A stretch of 64,000 nt of DNA from positions 186,001 to 250,000 of the forward strand of contig CAWIHF010000039.1 of NCBI GenBank assembly GCA_963835885.1, written 5' to 3'. Made by a program: the position numbers and the translations under genes. Each line of letters starts with the position of its first letter. The stretch's first letter is position 1. This DNA is from Roseiarcus sp963835885 (GTDB taxonomy: Bacteria; Pseudomonadota; Alphaproteobacteria; Rhizobiales; Beijerinckiaceae). The notes under the pieces are model-generated. The model made no database searches. It was not told where the DNA came from and saw only the letters and a list, made by a program, of their open reading frames with translations. This document shows, piece by piece, positions 52,846 through 60,697 of the stretch.

Positions 52846-54054
52846 TCAGTTTAAGGCGGCCACGAGACGCTCCTCGGCGGCGGCGCACGCGGCGTCGAGA
52901 CGTCGCACGCCCTCTGCGATTTCCTCCTCGGTGACCACCAGAGGTGGCAGCAGTCGCACGACGTTATCTCCCGCCGGAATGACCAAAATTTTCTGGGCGA
53001 GCGCCGCCCCGGCGAAGTCGGCCGGAGAAACCTTCAGCCTGAGGCCGATCATTAGGCCTTCCCCCCTCACCTCTTCGATAACGCCTGGCCAATGATCCTT
53101 CAGTTCGGCAAGGCGCTGGCGGAGAACGAGGCCAAGTTTGGAGACGTGATCCAGGAAGCCCGGCGCTAGGATGACGTCGAGGGTCGCGTTGCCGATCGCC
53201 ATGGCGAGGGGATTGCCGCCGAAGGTCGTCCCGTGTACGCCAACCGTGAGACCGCGCGCTGCGTTGGCGGTCGCAAGGCAGGCCGACATGGGAAAGCCCG
53301 CGCCGATGCCCTTGGCGGAGGTCAGGATGTCGGGGCGGACGCCACTGAGTTCATGGGCGAAAAGACGCCCGGTGCGTCCCATTCCGGTCTGCACCTCATC
53401 GAAAATCAGCAGAAGTTCACGCTTGTCGCAGATCTCGCGCAATCCGCGCAGAAATGGGGGCGGGATCACCCGCACTCCGCCCTCCCCCTGGATCGGTTCA
53501 ATCATGACCGCAGCCGTCTCCGGCCCGATCGCCGCCTCGACCGCTTCAAGGTCGGTCAGCGGAATCTGGTCGAAGCCGTCAACCTTGGGGCCGAAGCCTT
53601 CAAGATATTTCTTTTGACCCCCGGCTGCGATTGTGGCGAGCGTGCGACCGTGGAACGCGCCCTCGAAAGTCAGGACCCGATAGCGCTCTGGATGCCCGTC
53701 GATCCACTGGCGCCGGCGCGCCATCTTGATCGCCGCTTCGTTCGCCTCGGCGCCCGAGTTGGCGAAGAAGACGAGATCGGCGAAGGTCGCGTCAACGAGG
53801 CGTCGGGCGAAGCGTTCTCCCTCAGGATTCTGGTAGAGATTCGAAACGTGCCAAACCTTCGACCCTTGGCGCACCAGAGCCTCGACGAGATGCGGGTGCG
53901 CGTGACCGACGGAGGTCACAGCGATGCCGGCGCCGAAGTCGAGATAGCGCTCCCCGGTCGTCGAGATGAGCCAACAGCCCTCCCCGCGCTCGAAGGCGAC
54001 ATTGGCCCGAGCGTAGGTCGGGATGATGGCTGAAGGCGCCTGAGCGGAAGTCAC
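52846..54054 (-). CDS. argD: Acetylornithine aminotransferase
   Basis: PLP-dependent transaminase of arginine (and possibly lysine) synthesis, 402 residues. Features: RGEGCWLISTTGERYLDFGAG, FFANSGAEANEAAIKMARR, IEPIQGEGGVRVI, LLIFDEVQTGMGRTG and the PLP lysine in TSAKGIGAGFP. The start is GTG 54054, preceded by a GGAG stretch. First gene of argD-argF-hslO; its leader contains a promoter and a terminator-like hairpin. gcrA is divergent. Confidence 0.94.
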   Translation of the reverse strand: MTSAQAPSAIIPTYARANVAFERGEGCWLISTTGERYLDFGAGIAVTSVGHAHPHLVEALVRQGSKVWHVSNLYQNPEGERFARRLVDATFADLVFFANSGAEANEAAIKMARRRQWIDGHPERYRVLTFEGAFHGRTLATIAAGGQKKYLEGFGPKVDGFDQIPLTDLEAVEAAIGPETAAVMIEPIQGEGGVRVIPPPFLRGLREICDKRELLLIFDEVQTGMGRTGRLFAHELSGVRPDILTSAKGIGAGFPMSACLATANAARGLTVGVHGTTFGGNPLAMAIGNATLDVILAPGFLDHVSKLGLVLRQRLAELKDHWPGVIEEVRGEGLMIGLRLKVSPADFAGAALAQKILVIPAGDNVVRLLPPLVVTEEEIAEGVRRLDAACAAAEERLVAALN

Positions 54055-54114
54055 CTGCCCAACTCCTGTCCCGCGTTGGTTCCTGGCATTGCGAAGGCGG
54101 CGACCCGCCGATGC

Positions 54115-54144
54115 AAAATAAAAACGCCGCCCCGCTGGGGCGGC
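54115..54144 (-). terminator. Intrinsic terminator in the argD leader, candidate attenuator
   Basis: On the minus strand an 8-bp GC stem (GCCGCCCC / GGGGCGGC with a 3-nt loop, 54126-54144) is followed by TTTTTATTTT. It lies between the argD promoter and the argD start, about 60 bases before the GTG. No gene ends just upstream on this strand, so its likely role is to terminate part of the operon's transcripts early. Confidence 0.6.
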
Positions 54145-54160
54145 TCGCCGATACAAGCGA

Positions 54161-54190
54161 AATATAGCGGAAACGCCTTCATCGGGTCAA
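54161..54190 (-). promoter_or_regulatory. Sigma70-type promoter of the argD operon
   Basis: On the minus strand TTGACC (54190-54185) and TATATT (54166-54161) are spaced by 18 bases. The predicted start, near 54154, is only about ten bases before the terminator hairpin at 54144. Confidence 0.6.
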
Positions 54191-54528
54191 TTGACGATGC
54201 GTAAAACGAAAATTTGTGTGCGGGCGCGCAGTGAGACTTCGATCCGCTAAAAGCTTGATTGGACTCATGCAATCGAACTGCAAGCGGGATCGCGAAGGCG
54301 CCGGACGCCGAGACCTGTTGAAAAGCAGGGGGTCCAGCTGCGACGAACTCTTGCGCGAGATTCAACGAGAAGTGTAGTTTTTTCGCAGATGGCCACGAGA
54401 TGTCGTGGCGAGGGCTTCTGAGAGAGTGCTGGTCCGCGTTTTGCCCGACGAAGCGCGGTCGTCGGGTGCGGGGAGGGATTCTGCGCCCGCCCCGCTTCAA
54501 GGCGAAGGAATTGACGAACGAGGCAACC

Positions 54529-55065
54529 ATGTCCTGGACCGATGAAAGAGTGGAGCAGCTTCGGCAGCACTGGATCGAGGGCAAGAGCGCGAGCCAGATC
54601 GCAACATTGCTTGGTCACGGACTGACCCGCAACGCCGTGATCGGCAAAGTCCATCGGTTGGGTCTCGCCGGCCGCGCCAAGCCGACGAGCTCAGCGGCTT
54701 CGCGTCCCCGCACGGTGTCGTCCGAGCAGGGTGTCCACCGAACCGCGGCTCCCCGCACGGCGGTCGTTCCGCGGGCCGTTCGCGGCGCAACGGCGCTCGC
54801 GCTCGCGCCGCGGATGGAAACGCAGGCCGAACCGGAGGCTTACGAGAGCGTCGTGCTGCCGATGTCGCTTCGGGTGACCATTGTCGAGTTGAAGGAGGCG
54901 ATGTGCCGATGGCCTCTCGGCGACCCGACCAGCCCAGAGTTCCGATACTGCGGCTCGCCCGTAGCGAGCGGGCCTTATTGCGCCCACCACGGCCGCTTGG
55001 CCTATCAGCCCGCCCAGGATCGCCGACGAGAACGCGACCGCCACCGTCGCCTGGTATTGCGATGA
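54529..55065 (+). CDS. gcrA: GcrA cell-cycle regulator
   Basis: Alphaproteobacterial sigma70 cofactor that activates promoters carrying methylated GANTC sites. The 178 residues start with the DNA-binding helix-turn-helix (MSWTDERVEQLRQHWIEGKS, ASQIATLLGHGLTRNAVIGK), have a basic Ser/Thr/Ala-rich linker and end with the sigma-interacting domain containing VELKEAMCRWPLGDP, EFRYCG and GPYCAHHGRLAYQP. Its presence implies a CcrM/GcrA cell-cycle circuit. gcrA next to argD is a conserved arrangement. ATG 54529 is the conserved start. Confidence 0.95.
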   Translation: MSWTDERVEQLRQHWIEGKSASQIATLLGHGLTRNAVIGKVHRLGLAGRAKPTSSAASRPRTVSSEQGVHRTAAPRTAVVPRAVRGATALALAPRMETQAEPEAYESVVLPMSLRVTIVELKEAMCRWPLGDPTSPEFRYCGSPVASGPYCAHHGRLAYQPAQDRRRERDRHRRLVLR

Positions 55066-55085
55066 CCGGTCCGCCGACCGCTGAC

Positions 55086-55826
55086 CTAAGTCTTTCCGAA
55101 GGTTTCATCGAAGGCGTAGCCGGTCCCGCGCACGGTGCGGATGGGATCGCGCTCTCGCCCTCGCGATAACGCCTTGCGCAAGCGCCCGACATGGACATCG
55201 ACCGTACGCTCGTCGATCTCGGCCGCTTGACCCCAAACGCCGTCGAGCAGCTGGGCCCGGCTGAACACCCGGCCAGGCTTCTCGAGGAGATATTCCAGCA
55301 GCCGGAATTCGGTCGGACCGAGGTGAATGTCGCGCGCGCCGCGACGCACGCGACGGGTTTCCCGGTCGAGGTCGAGGTCGCCGGCTCCGAGGCGATCGGC
55401 GATGCGCTCCGGCCGACTGCGGCGCAAGAGCGCCCGCACCCGCGCCATTAGCTCGGGGACCGAGAAAGGCTTGACGACATAGTCGTCGGCGCCGACCGAA
55501 AGGCCGCGCACCCGCTCGGCTTCCTCACCGCGCGCAGTCACCATGATGACGGGGAGCGTACGCGTGGTCTCCCGAGCCCTTAGCCGGCGACAGATCTCAA
55601 GCCCCGATACGCCGGGCAGCATCCAGTCGAGTATGACCAGGTCGGGGGCATTCTCGGACAGGCGAAGCTCGGCCTCGTCGCCGCGCTCGACGCTTTCGAC
55701 AACATAGCCTTCCGCCTCCAGATTGTAAGCGAGCAGCAGCGCGAGATCGGATTCGTCCTCGACGACGAGAATGCGCGGCGCCGAAATCGAACTTGTGCGC
55801 ACATTTTCCCTGCGGGATTGATTCAT
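55086..55826 (-). CDS. phoB: Phosphate regulon response regulator PhoB
   Basis: OmpR-family regulator of 246 residues that binds Pho boxes when phosphate is scarce. Receiver Asp67 (VILDWMLPG), acidic pair in VVEDESD, lysine of VVKPF; output domain LGPTEFRLLEYLLEKPGRVF and RTVDVHVGRLRKAL. ATG 55826 overlaps the phoU stop. Last gene of pstS-C-A-B-phoU-phoB; the kinase gene phoR is not in the window. Confidence 0.95.
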   Translation of the reverse strand: MNQSRRENVRTSSISAPRILVVEDESDLALLLAYNLEAEGYVVESVERGDEAELRLSENAPDLVILDWMLPGVSGLEICRRLRARETTRTLPVIMVTARGEEAERVRGLSVGADDYVVKPFSVPELMARVRALLRRSRPERIADRLGAGDLDLDRETRRVRRGARDIHLGPTEFRLLEYLLEKPGRVFSRAQLLDGVWGQAAEIDERTVDVHVGRLRKALSRGRERDPIRTVRGTGYAFDETFGKT

Positions 55827-56545
55827 ACGTCGCCCCCGGCTGCCTCGACGTCGATGTCGGTCTCCTGCCGACCGCGGGGACGTTCGGAAGCCATGGCCTC
55901 GCCGGTCACCAGATAGACCACCGTCTCGGCGATATTGGTGGCGTGGTCACCAATGCGCTCGATGTTCTTAGAGCAAAAGAGAAGATGGGCGCAGAACGAA
56001 ATGTTGCGCGGGTCCTCCATCATGTGCGTCAAAAGATCGCGGAAGACCGAGTCCTCCAAGGCGTCCAGTTCGACATCGCGCTCCCAGACCTCATGCGCCC
56101 GCTCGGCGTCCCGCTGGGCGTAGGCGTCGAGTACGTCCTTCATCAGCTCGGTGGCGACCTCGTTCATATGCTTGAGACCGACGATCGTGTGCGGAATCCT
56201 CGCCTCGGCGCCGATCTTGATCGTGCGCTTGGCGATATTCTTGGCGAGATCGCCGACCCGCTCGAGATCGCCGGCGATGCGAATGGCTCCGATCAGCTCG
56301 CGCAGGTCGACCGCGACGGGTTGGCGGCGTGCGATTGTCATCACCGCGAGATCCTCGATCTCGCGCTGCAGCGCGTCCAGTCGCAAATCTGTCGCGACGA
56401 CCTGATGGGCCAGGACCATATCCGCGTTGGAGAGCGCATCCATGGCGTCAATCACCATTTTTTCCGCAATGCCGCCCATCTCGGCGAGGCGGCGCTCCAG
56501 CGTGTCGAGCTCCTTGTCGTAGGCTTTGACGGTATGGTTGACCAC
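55823..56545 (-). CDS. phoU: Phosphate transport system regulator PhoU
   Basis: Three-helix-bundle repeat protein of about 240 residues that connects the Pst transporter to PhoR and prevents phosphate over-uptake. Two PhoU repeats are seen: LERRLAEMGGIAEKMVIDAM with IRIAGDLERVGDLAKNIAKR, and MKDVLDAYAQRDAERAHEVW with SKNIERIGDHATNIAETVVY. GTG 56545, preceded by GGGAG, is the likely start. It follows pstB by 13 bases. Confidence 0.94.
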   Translation of the reverse strand: MVNHTVKAYDKELDTLERRLAEMGGIAEKMVIDAMDALSNADMVLAHQVVATDLRLDALQREIEDLAVMTIARRQPVAVDLRELIGAIRIAGDLERVGDLAKNIAKRTIKIGAEARIPHTIVGLKHMNEVATELMKDVLDAYAQRDAERAHEVWERDVELDALEDSVFRDLLTHMMEDPRNISFCAHLLFCSKNIERIGDHATNIAETVVYLVTGEAMASERPRGRQETDIDVEAAGGDV

Positions 56546-56558
56546 GGTCTTCGCTCCC

Positions 56559-57362
56559 TCAGCCGAACCGGCCGGTGACGTAATCCTGTGTGCGCTTGTC
56601 GCGCGGCGACGTGAAGACATTGTTCGTCTCGTTGAATTCGACCATCTCGCCCAGATACATGAAGGCTGTGTAGTGCGAGACGCGTGCGGCCTGCTGCATG
56701 TTGTGGGTGACGATGGCGATGGTGTACTCGCCGGACAGTTCGTCGATCAGCTCCTCGATCTTGGCCGTCGAGATCGGGTCGAGCGCTGAGCATGGCTCGT
56801 CAAAGAGAATAACTTCCGGCTTGATCGCGACGCTGCGGGCGATGCAGAGGCGCTGTTGCTGGCCACCGGACAGGCTGAGGCCGCTGGCGCTCAGCTTGTC
56901 CTTCACTTCGCCCCAGAGCGCGGACTTCTTCAGCGACGTTTCGACTCGGTCGTCCATTTCGGACTTCGGCAGCTTCTCGTACAGGCGGATGCCGAAGGCG
57001 ATGTTGTCGTAGATCGTCATCGGGAACGGCGTCGGCTTCTGGAACACCATGCCGACGCGGGAGCGCAGCAGATTGAGGTCGAGATCCGGCGAGAGGATAT
57101 TCTGGCCGTCGAGCAGCACCTCACCCTCGGCCCGCTGGCCCGGATAGAGGTCGTACATGCGGTTCAACACGCGCAGAAGCGTTGACTTGCCGCAGCCCGA
57201 GGGGCCGATGAACGCGGTGACCAGGCCCTCGTACAGGGACAGATTAACCCCCTTGAGCGCGTGGTTCTCGCCATAGTAGAAGTCGAGGCCTCGCATCGTG
57301 ACCTTGTCCTTGTTCACCCTCGGGGGCGTGGCCGGCTTCTGGGCTTGGACTTCGTTGCTCAT
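56559..57362 (-). CDS. pstB: Phosphate ABC transporter, ATP-binding protein
   Basis: ATPase of the high-affinity phosphate importer, 267 residues. Walker A GPSGCGKSTLLR, the Pst-specific RVLNRMYDLYPG, Q-loop MVFQKPTPFPM, signature LSGGQQQRLCIARS, Walker B VILFDEPCSALDP and switch VTHNMQQAARVSHYTAFMYL in pieces (VTHNMQQA, YTAFMYLGE) are all present. It follows pstA by 13 bases. Confidence 0.96.
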   Translation of the reverse strand: MSNEVQAQKPATPPRVNKDKVTMRGLDFYYGENHALKGVNLSLYEGLVTAFIGPSGCGKSTLLRVLNRMYDLYPGQRAEGEVLLDGQNILSPDLDLNLLRSRVGMVFQKPTPFPMTIYDNIAFGIRLYEKLPKSEMDDRVETSLKKSALWGEVKDKLSASGLSLSGGQQQRLCIARSVAIKPEVILFDEPCSALDPISTAKIEELIDELSGEYTIAIVTHNMQQAARVSHYTAFMYLGEMVEFNETNNVFTSPRDKRTQDYVTGRFG

Positions 57363-57375
57363 GAGCGAAACCTTC

Positions 57376-58221
57376 TTAATCCTGCCGTGTCTGGGCAGAG
57401 AGCGCGCGAGCCGTGATGCTCAGCGCCAGGACGGCCAACGTGACGATCAGCGCGCCAGTCCAGGCCAGCTGCTGCCATTCCTTGTAAGGGCTCAGGGCAA
57501 ATTGAAAGATCACGGTCGGCAGGCTCGACATCGGCTTGAGGAGTTGCGTGCTGAAGAATTGATTGTTCAGCGCAGTGAACAAGAGCGGCGCGGTCTCGCC
57601 GCTGATGCGCGCGATCGCGAGCAGCACGCCCGTCACCAGACCGGCTTTCACCGCGCGATAGCCGATCCGCTGGATCACCAGTGAACGCGGCATGCCGAGC
57701 GCGGAGCCGGCTTCGCGCAAGGCGTTCGGAACCAGGTTCAGCATGTCTTCGGTTGTTCGAACCACGACCGGAACCACCAGCACCGCCAGCGCCATGGCGC
57801 CGGCGATGGCCGAGAAGTGACCCATCGGCGCGACGATGACCTCATAGATGAAAAGGCCGATCACGATCGACGGGGCGCTGAGCAGGATGTCGTTGATGAA
57901 GCGAACGACAAAGGCGAGTTTGGAGTAGCGGCCGTATTCGGCGAGATAGGTGCCCGCCAGCATGCCGAGCGGCGTCCCGACGACGACGCCGATGATCGTC
58001 AGGATCAGGCTTCCGACGATCGCATTCAAAAGACCGCCCGCGCTGCCCGGCGGTGGCGTATTCTCGGTGAAAACCGCGAGCGACAGCCCCGCAAATCCCT
58101 TCCAGAAGAGCACGGCGAGAATCACGAACAGCCATGTGAGGCCGAAGACGGTGGCGGCGACGCTGAGGCCCATCCACATCGCGTTTCGGCGACGTCGCGC
58201 CGGATAGAAGGAGGAGGACAT
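57376..58221 (-). CDS. pstA: Phosphate ABC transporter, permease PstA
   Basis: Inner-membrane permease of 281 residues with six membrane segments. Family blocks: GTPLGMLAGTYLAEYGRYSK, DILLSAPSIVIGLFIYEV, and the ATPase-contacting loop VPNALREAGSALGMPRSLVI. It starts just after the pstC stop (4-base gap) and pairs with PstC to form the channel. Confidence 0.95.
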   Translation of the reverse strand: MSSSFYPARRRRNAMWMGLSVAATVFGLTWLFVILAVLFWKGFAGLSLAVFTENTPPPGSAGGLLNAIVGSLILTIIGVVVGTPLGMLAGTYLAEYGRYSKLAFVVRFINDILLSAPSIVIGLFIYEVIVAPMGHFSAIAGAMALAVLVVPVVVRTTEDMLNLVPNALREAGSALGMPRSLVIQRIGYRAVKAGLVTGVLLAIARISGETAPLLFTALNNQFFSTQLLKPMSSLPTVIFQFALSPYKEWQQLAWTGALIVTLAVLALSITARALSAQTRQD

Positions 58222-58225
58222 GGAT

Positions 58226-59221
58226 CTATTTCCCCGCCTTGATTTCGAGGCGCATCAGCATGATCTTGGCGATCGCAAGGACGACGAAGGTGATCATGAA
58301 GAGGATCAGGCCGAGCGCGATCAGCGACGAGGTGTAGAGAGCGCCGACCGCCTCGGTGAACTCGTTGGCGATGCTGGCGGAGATCGTCGTTCCCGGCGCG
58401 AGCAGCGACGGAGAGATCCTGTGCGCGTTGCCGATCACGAAGGTGACCGCCATCGTTTCGCCGAGCGCGCGGCCGAGTCCGAGCATGACGCCGCCGATGA
58501 CGCCGACGCGGGTGAAAGGGATGACGATATTGCTCACCACTTCCCAGGTCGTGCAGCCGATCCCGTAAGCCGATTCCTTCAGCATCGGCGGCACGGTGTC
58601 GAACACGTCGCGCGAAATCGACGTGACGAACGGCAGGACCATGACCGCCAGGATCAGCGACGCGGTCAGCATGCCGATGCCGTAAGGAGGGCCGGCGAAG
58701 AGGGAGTTCAGCACCGGTATGTTGGCGAACATCGCGATGAGGCCGGGCTGCACATATTGCTGGAGAAACGGGGCGAACACGAACAGGCCCCAGATTCCGT
58801 AGATGATGCTTGGAATTCCGGCCAACAGTTCGACGGCGATGCCGATCGGGCGGCGCAACGCGGGAGGACACAGCTCGGTCAGAAAAATGGCGATGCCGAT
58901 GCCGACCGGCACGGCGATCAGCATTGCGATGGCGGATGTGACGATCGTTCCGAAGATCGGCGCGCCGGCGCCGAATTTGTCGGTGACCGGATTCCAGATC
59001 ACGGTCGTGAAGAAGCCGAGGCCGAAGGCCCGAAAGGCCGGCGTCGAGCCCATGATCAGCGATATGATCACCCCGCCGAGAATCAACAGCACGACGAGCG
59101 CGCAGGCCTGCGTCAGGAGGCGGAAGATCTTGTCGCCGGCCGCGAAGCGCCCGATGGCGCGTGCCCGGCTCTCGACTGCGGAGCCCGCCGTCTTGATTTG
59201 CGGCATCACCGTCTCAGTCAT
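58226..59221 (-). CDS. pstC: Phosphate ABC transporter, permease PstC
   Basis: Inner-membrane permease of 331 residues with six or more membrane segments. Diagnostic: VGIGIAIFLTELCPP, ELLAGIPSIIYGIWGLFVF, and the contact loop VPPMLKESAYGIGCTTWEVV. ATG 59221 gives a short cytoplasmic N-terminus; an upstream extension to 59419 is not conserved. It is separated from pstS by about 100 bases that hold a very stable hairpin. Confidence 0.95.
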   Translation of the reverse strand: MTETVMPQIKTAGSAVESRARAIGRFAAGDKIFRLLTQACALVVLLILGGVIISLIMGSTPAFRAFGLGFFTTVIWNPVTDKFGAGAPIFGTIVTSAIAMLIAVPVGIGIAIFLTELCPPALRRPIGIAVELLAGIPSIIYGIWGLFVFAPFLQQYVQPGLIAMFANIPVLNSLFAGPPYGIGMLTASLILAVMVLPFVTSISRDVFDTVPPMLKESAYGIGCTTWEVVSNIVIPFTRVGVIGGVMLGLGRALGETMAVTFVIGNAHRISPSLLAPGTTISASIANEFTEAVGALYTSSLIALGLILFMITFVVLAIAKIMLMRLEIKAGK

Positions 59222-59281
59222 CGCTTCGATACTCCTGCGGAGTCCCGGCCGGGAAGCCGGAGCGCCGCGCTGGCGGCGGAA

Positions 59282-59305
59282 TCGGGAGATCCGAAGATCT
59301 CCCGA
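59282..59305 (-). promoter_or_regulatory. Stable c(UUCG)g hairpin between pstS and pstC
   Basis: A perfect 10-bp stem (TCGGGAGATC / GATCTCCCGA). On the transcript strand the loop is UUCG closed by a C-G pair, the most stable tetraloop type. It sits about 20 bases after the pstS stop and lacks a T-run, so it more likely protects the pstS mRNA 3' end or partially terminates than fully stops transcription. Confidence 0.7.
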
Positions 59306-59324
59306 CGATCCGTCGATTTCGATG

Positions 59325-60370
59325 TCACTTCGAATAGACAGGCTTGCCGTCGGGGCCCTTGATCTCCGACGCCCAGGTCTTTTCGATCTGTGCGACGACC
59401 GCGTCCGGCAGCGGCACATAGTCGAGGGCTTCTGCGGCCTTGTCGCCGTTCTTGTAGGCCCAGTCGAAGAATTTCAGGGCCTCGGCCGCGGCCGTGACAT
59501 CCTCGGGCTGCTTATACATCAGGATGAAGGTCGCGCCGGCGATGGGCCAAGTGTCAGGGCCGGGCTCATCCGTCAGGATGACATAATACTGATCCGAGTG
59601 CGCCCAGTCGGCGTTCCCCGCCGCCGCCTGGAAGGAAGTGGAGCTGGGCGCGATCTTCTTGCCGTCGCGATTGATCAAGTCGAGGGTCGTCATCTTGTTT
59701 TCCAGCGCATAGGCGTATTCGACGTAGCCGATCGCGCCTTTCGTCTGGGACACGTTGTTCGCAACGCCCTCGTTGCCCTTCGCGCCGATGCCGGCCGGCC
59801 ATTCGACGGCTGTGCTGGAGCCGACGTTGGATTTCCAATCCGGGCTGACTTTGGAGAGGTAGTTGGTGAAGATGAACGTCGTCCCCGAACCGTCGGAACG
59901 ATGCACGACGACGATCGCGTTCGAAGGAAGCTTGACGTTCGGGTTGAGTTTCTGGATCGTCGGATCGTCCCACTTGGTGATCTTGCCAAGGTAAATCTGG
60001 GCGAGCGTCGGACCATCGAGGACCAATTGGCCCGGGGCGACGCCGTCCAGATTGACGACCGGCACGGCGCCCCGACCACCGTCGGGAATTGTACCAGGCC
60101 TGCAGCGGTCAGGTCCTTCGGCTCGAGCGGCATGTCCGAGGCGCCGAAGGTGACGGTCTTCGCCTTGATCTGCTTGATGCCGCCGCCGGAGCCGATGGAC
60201 TGATAGTTGAGCTTGAAGCCGGTCTCCTTATTGTACATGTCGGCCCATTTGGCGTAAATCGGATAAGGGAAAGTCGCGCCCGCGCCTGAGATACTCGCGG
60301 CGAATGCGTAAGTGGCGGACGCTACGCAGACGGCGAACGCGGCTGCCCGAGCGATATTTGTGTGTTTCAT
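59325..60370 (-). CDS. pstS: Phosphate-binding protein PstS, frameshifted in this sequence
   Basis: Periplasmic phosphate receptor of the Pst importer. ATG 60370 opens a signal peptide (IARAAAFAVCVASATYAFAA) and a normal N-terminal lobe (ISGAGATFPYPIYAKWADMY, YQSIGSGGGIKQI, FGASDMPLEP, QFPTVVG). At 60070-60073 the frame slips and the rest (VPVVNLDGVAPGQLVLDGPT, VVHRSDGSGTTFIFTNYL, TKGAIGYVEYAYAL) continues in the next frame to 59325. Adding one G to the GGGG run restores a protein of about 348 residues. First gene of the pst operon, under a Pho box. Confidence 0.9.
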
Positions 60371-60473
60371 GGAACGCCTCTCTAGCGTTGGGGTCGAGTG
60401 CCGCGGCGACGTCGCATCGTCGGGGTGGCGCCGCGCGCACGAGACGTTTATAGGGTCGCCCCATATGTCTATT

Positions 60474-60502
60474 GCGACAGCGAGATGACAGTTTGACGAC
60501 AG
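60474..60502 (-). promoter_or_regulatory. Pho box: three PhoB half-sites in 11-base register
   Basis: On the minus strand CTGTCGT (60502-60496), CTGTCAT (60491-60485) and CTGTCGC (60480-60474) repeat exactly every 11 bases, matching the PhoB consensus CTGTCAT. They lie about 105-130 bases upstream of pstS. Possible -10 elements are CATATG around 60463-60468 and TATAAA at 60447-60452. This shows phosphate-starvation control of the operon that encodes PhoB itself. Confidence 0.9.
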
Positions 60503-60697
60503 GACCTAACGGCGCGCGATTCCTGGGTCGCGGCTCACCGGGATCACCTTCAATGTTCGCTTCTGATCGCTCCGATCGTCGCACATGAACCAACTGGCGA
60601 TGCGCCAAAATCGCGCACGGTAGATGCGCTTGGCGCCTTTGGATTTGCTACGGCTGGACATGAGCGGCCTACCCCGCCGACCGAAACTCCGGAGCCT

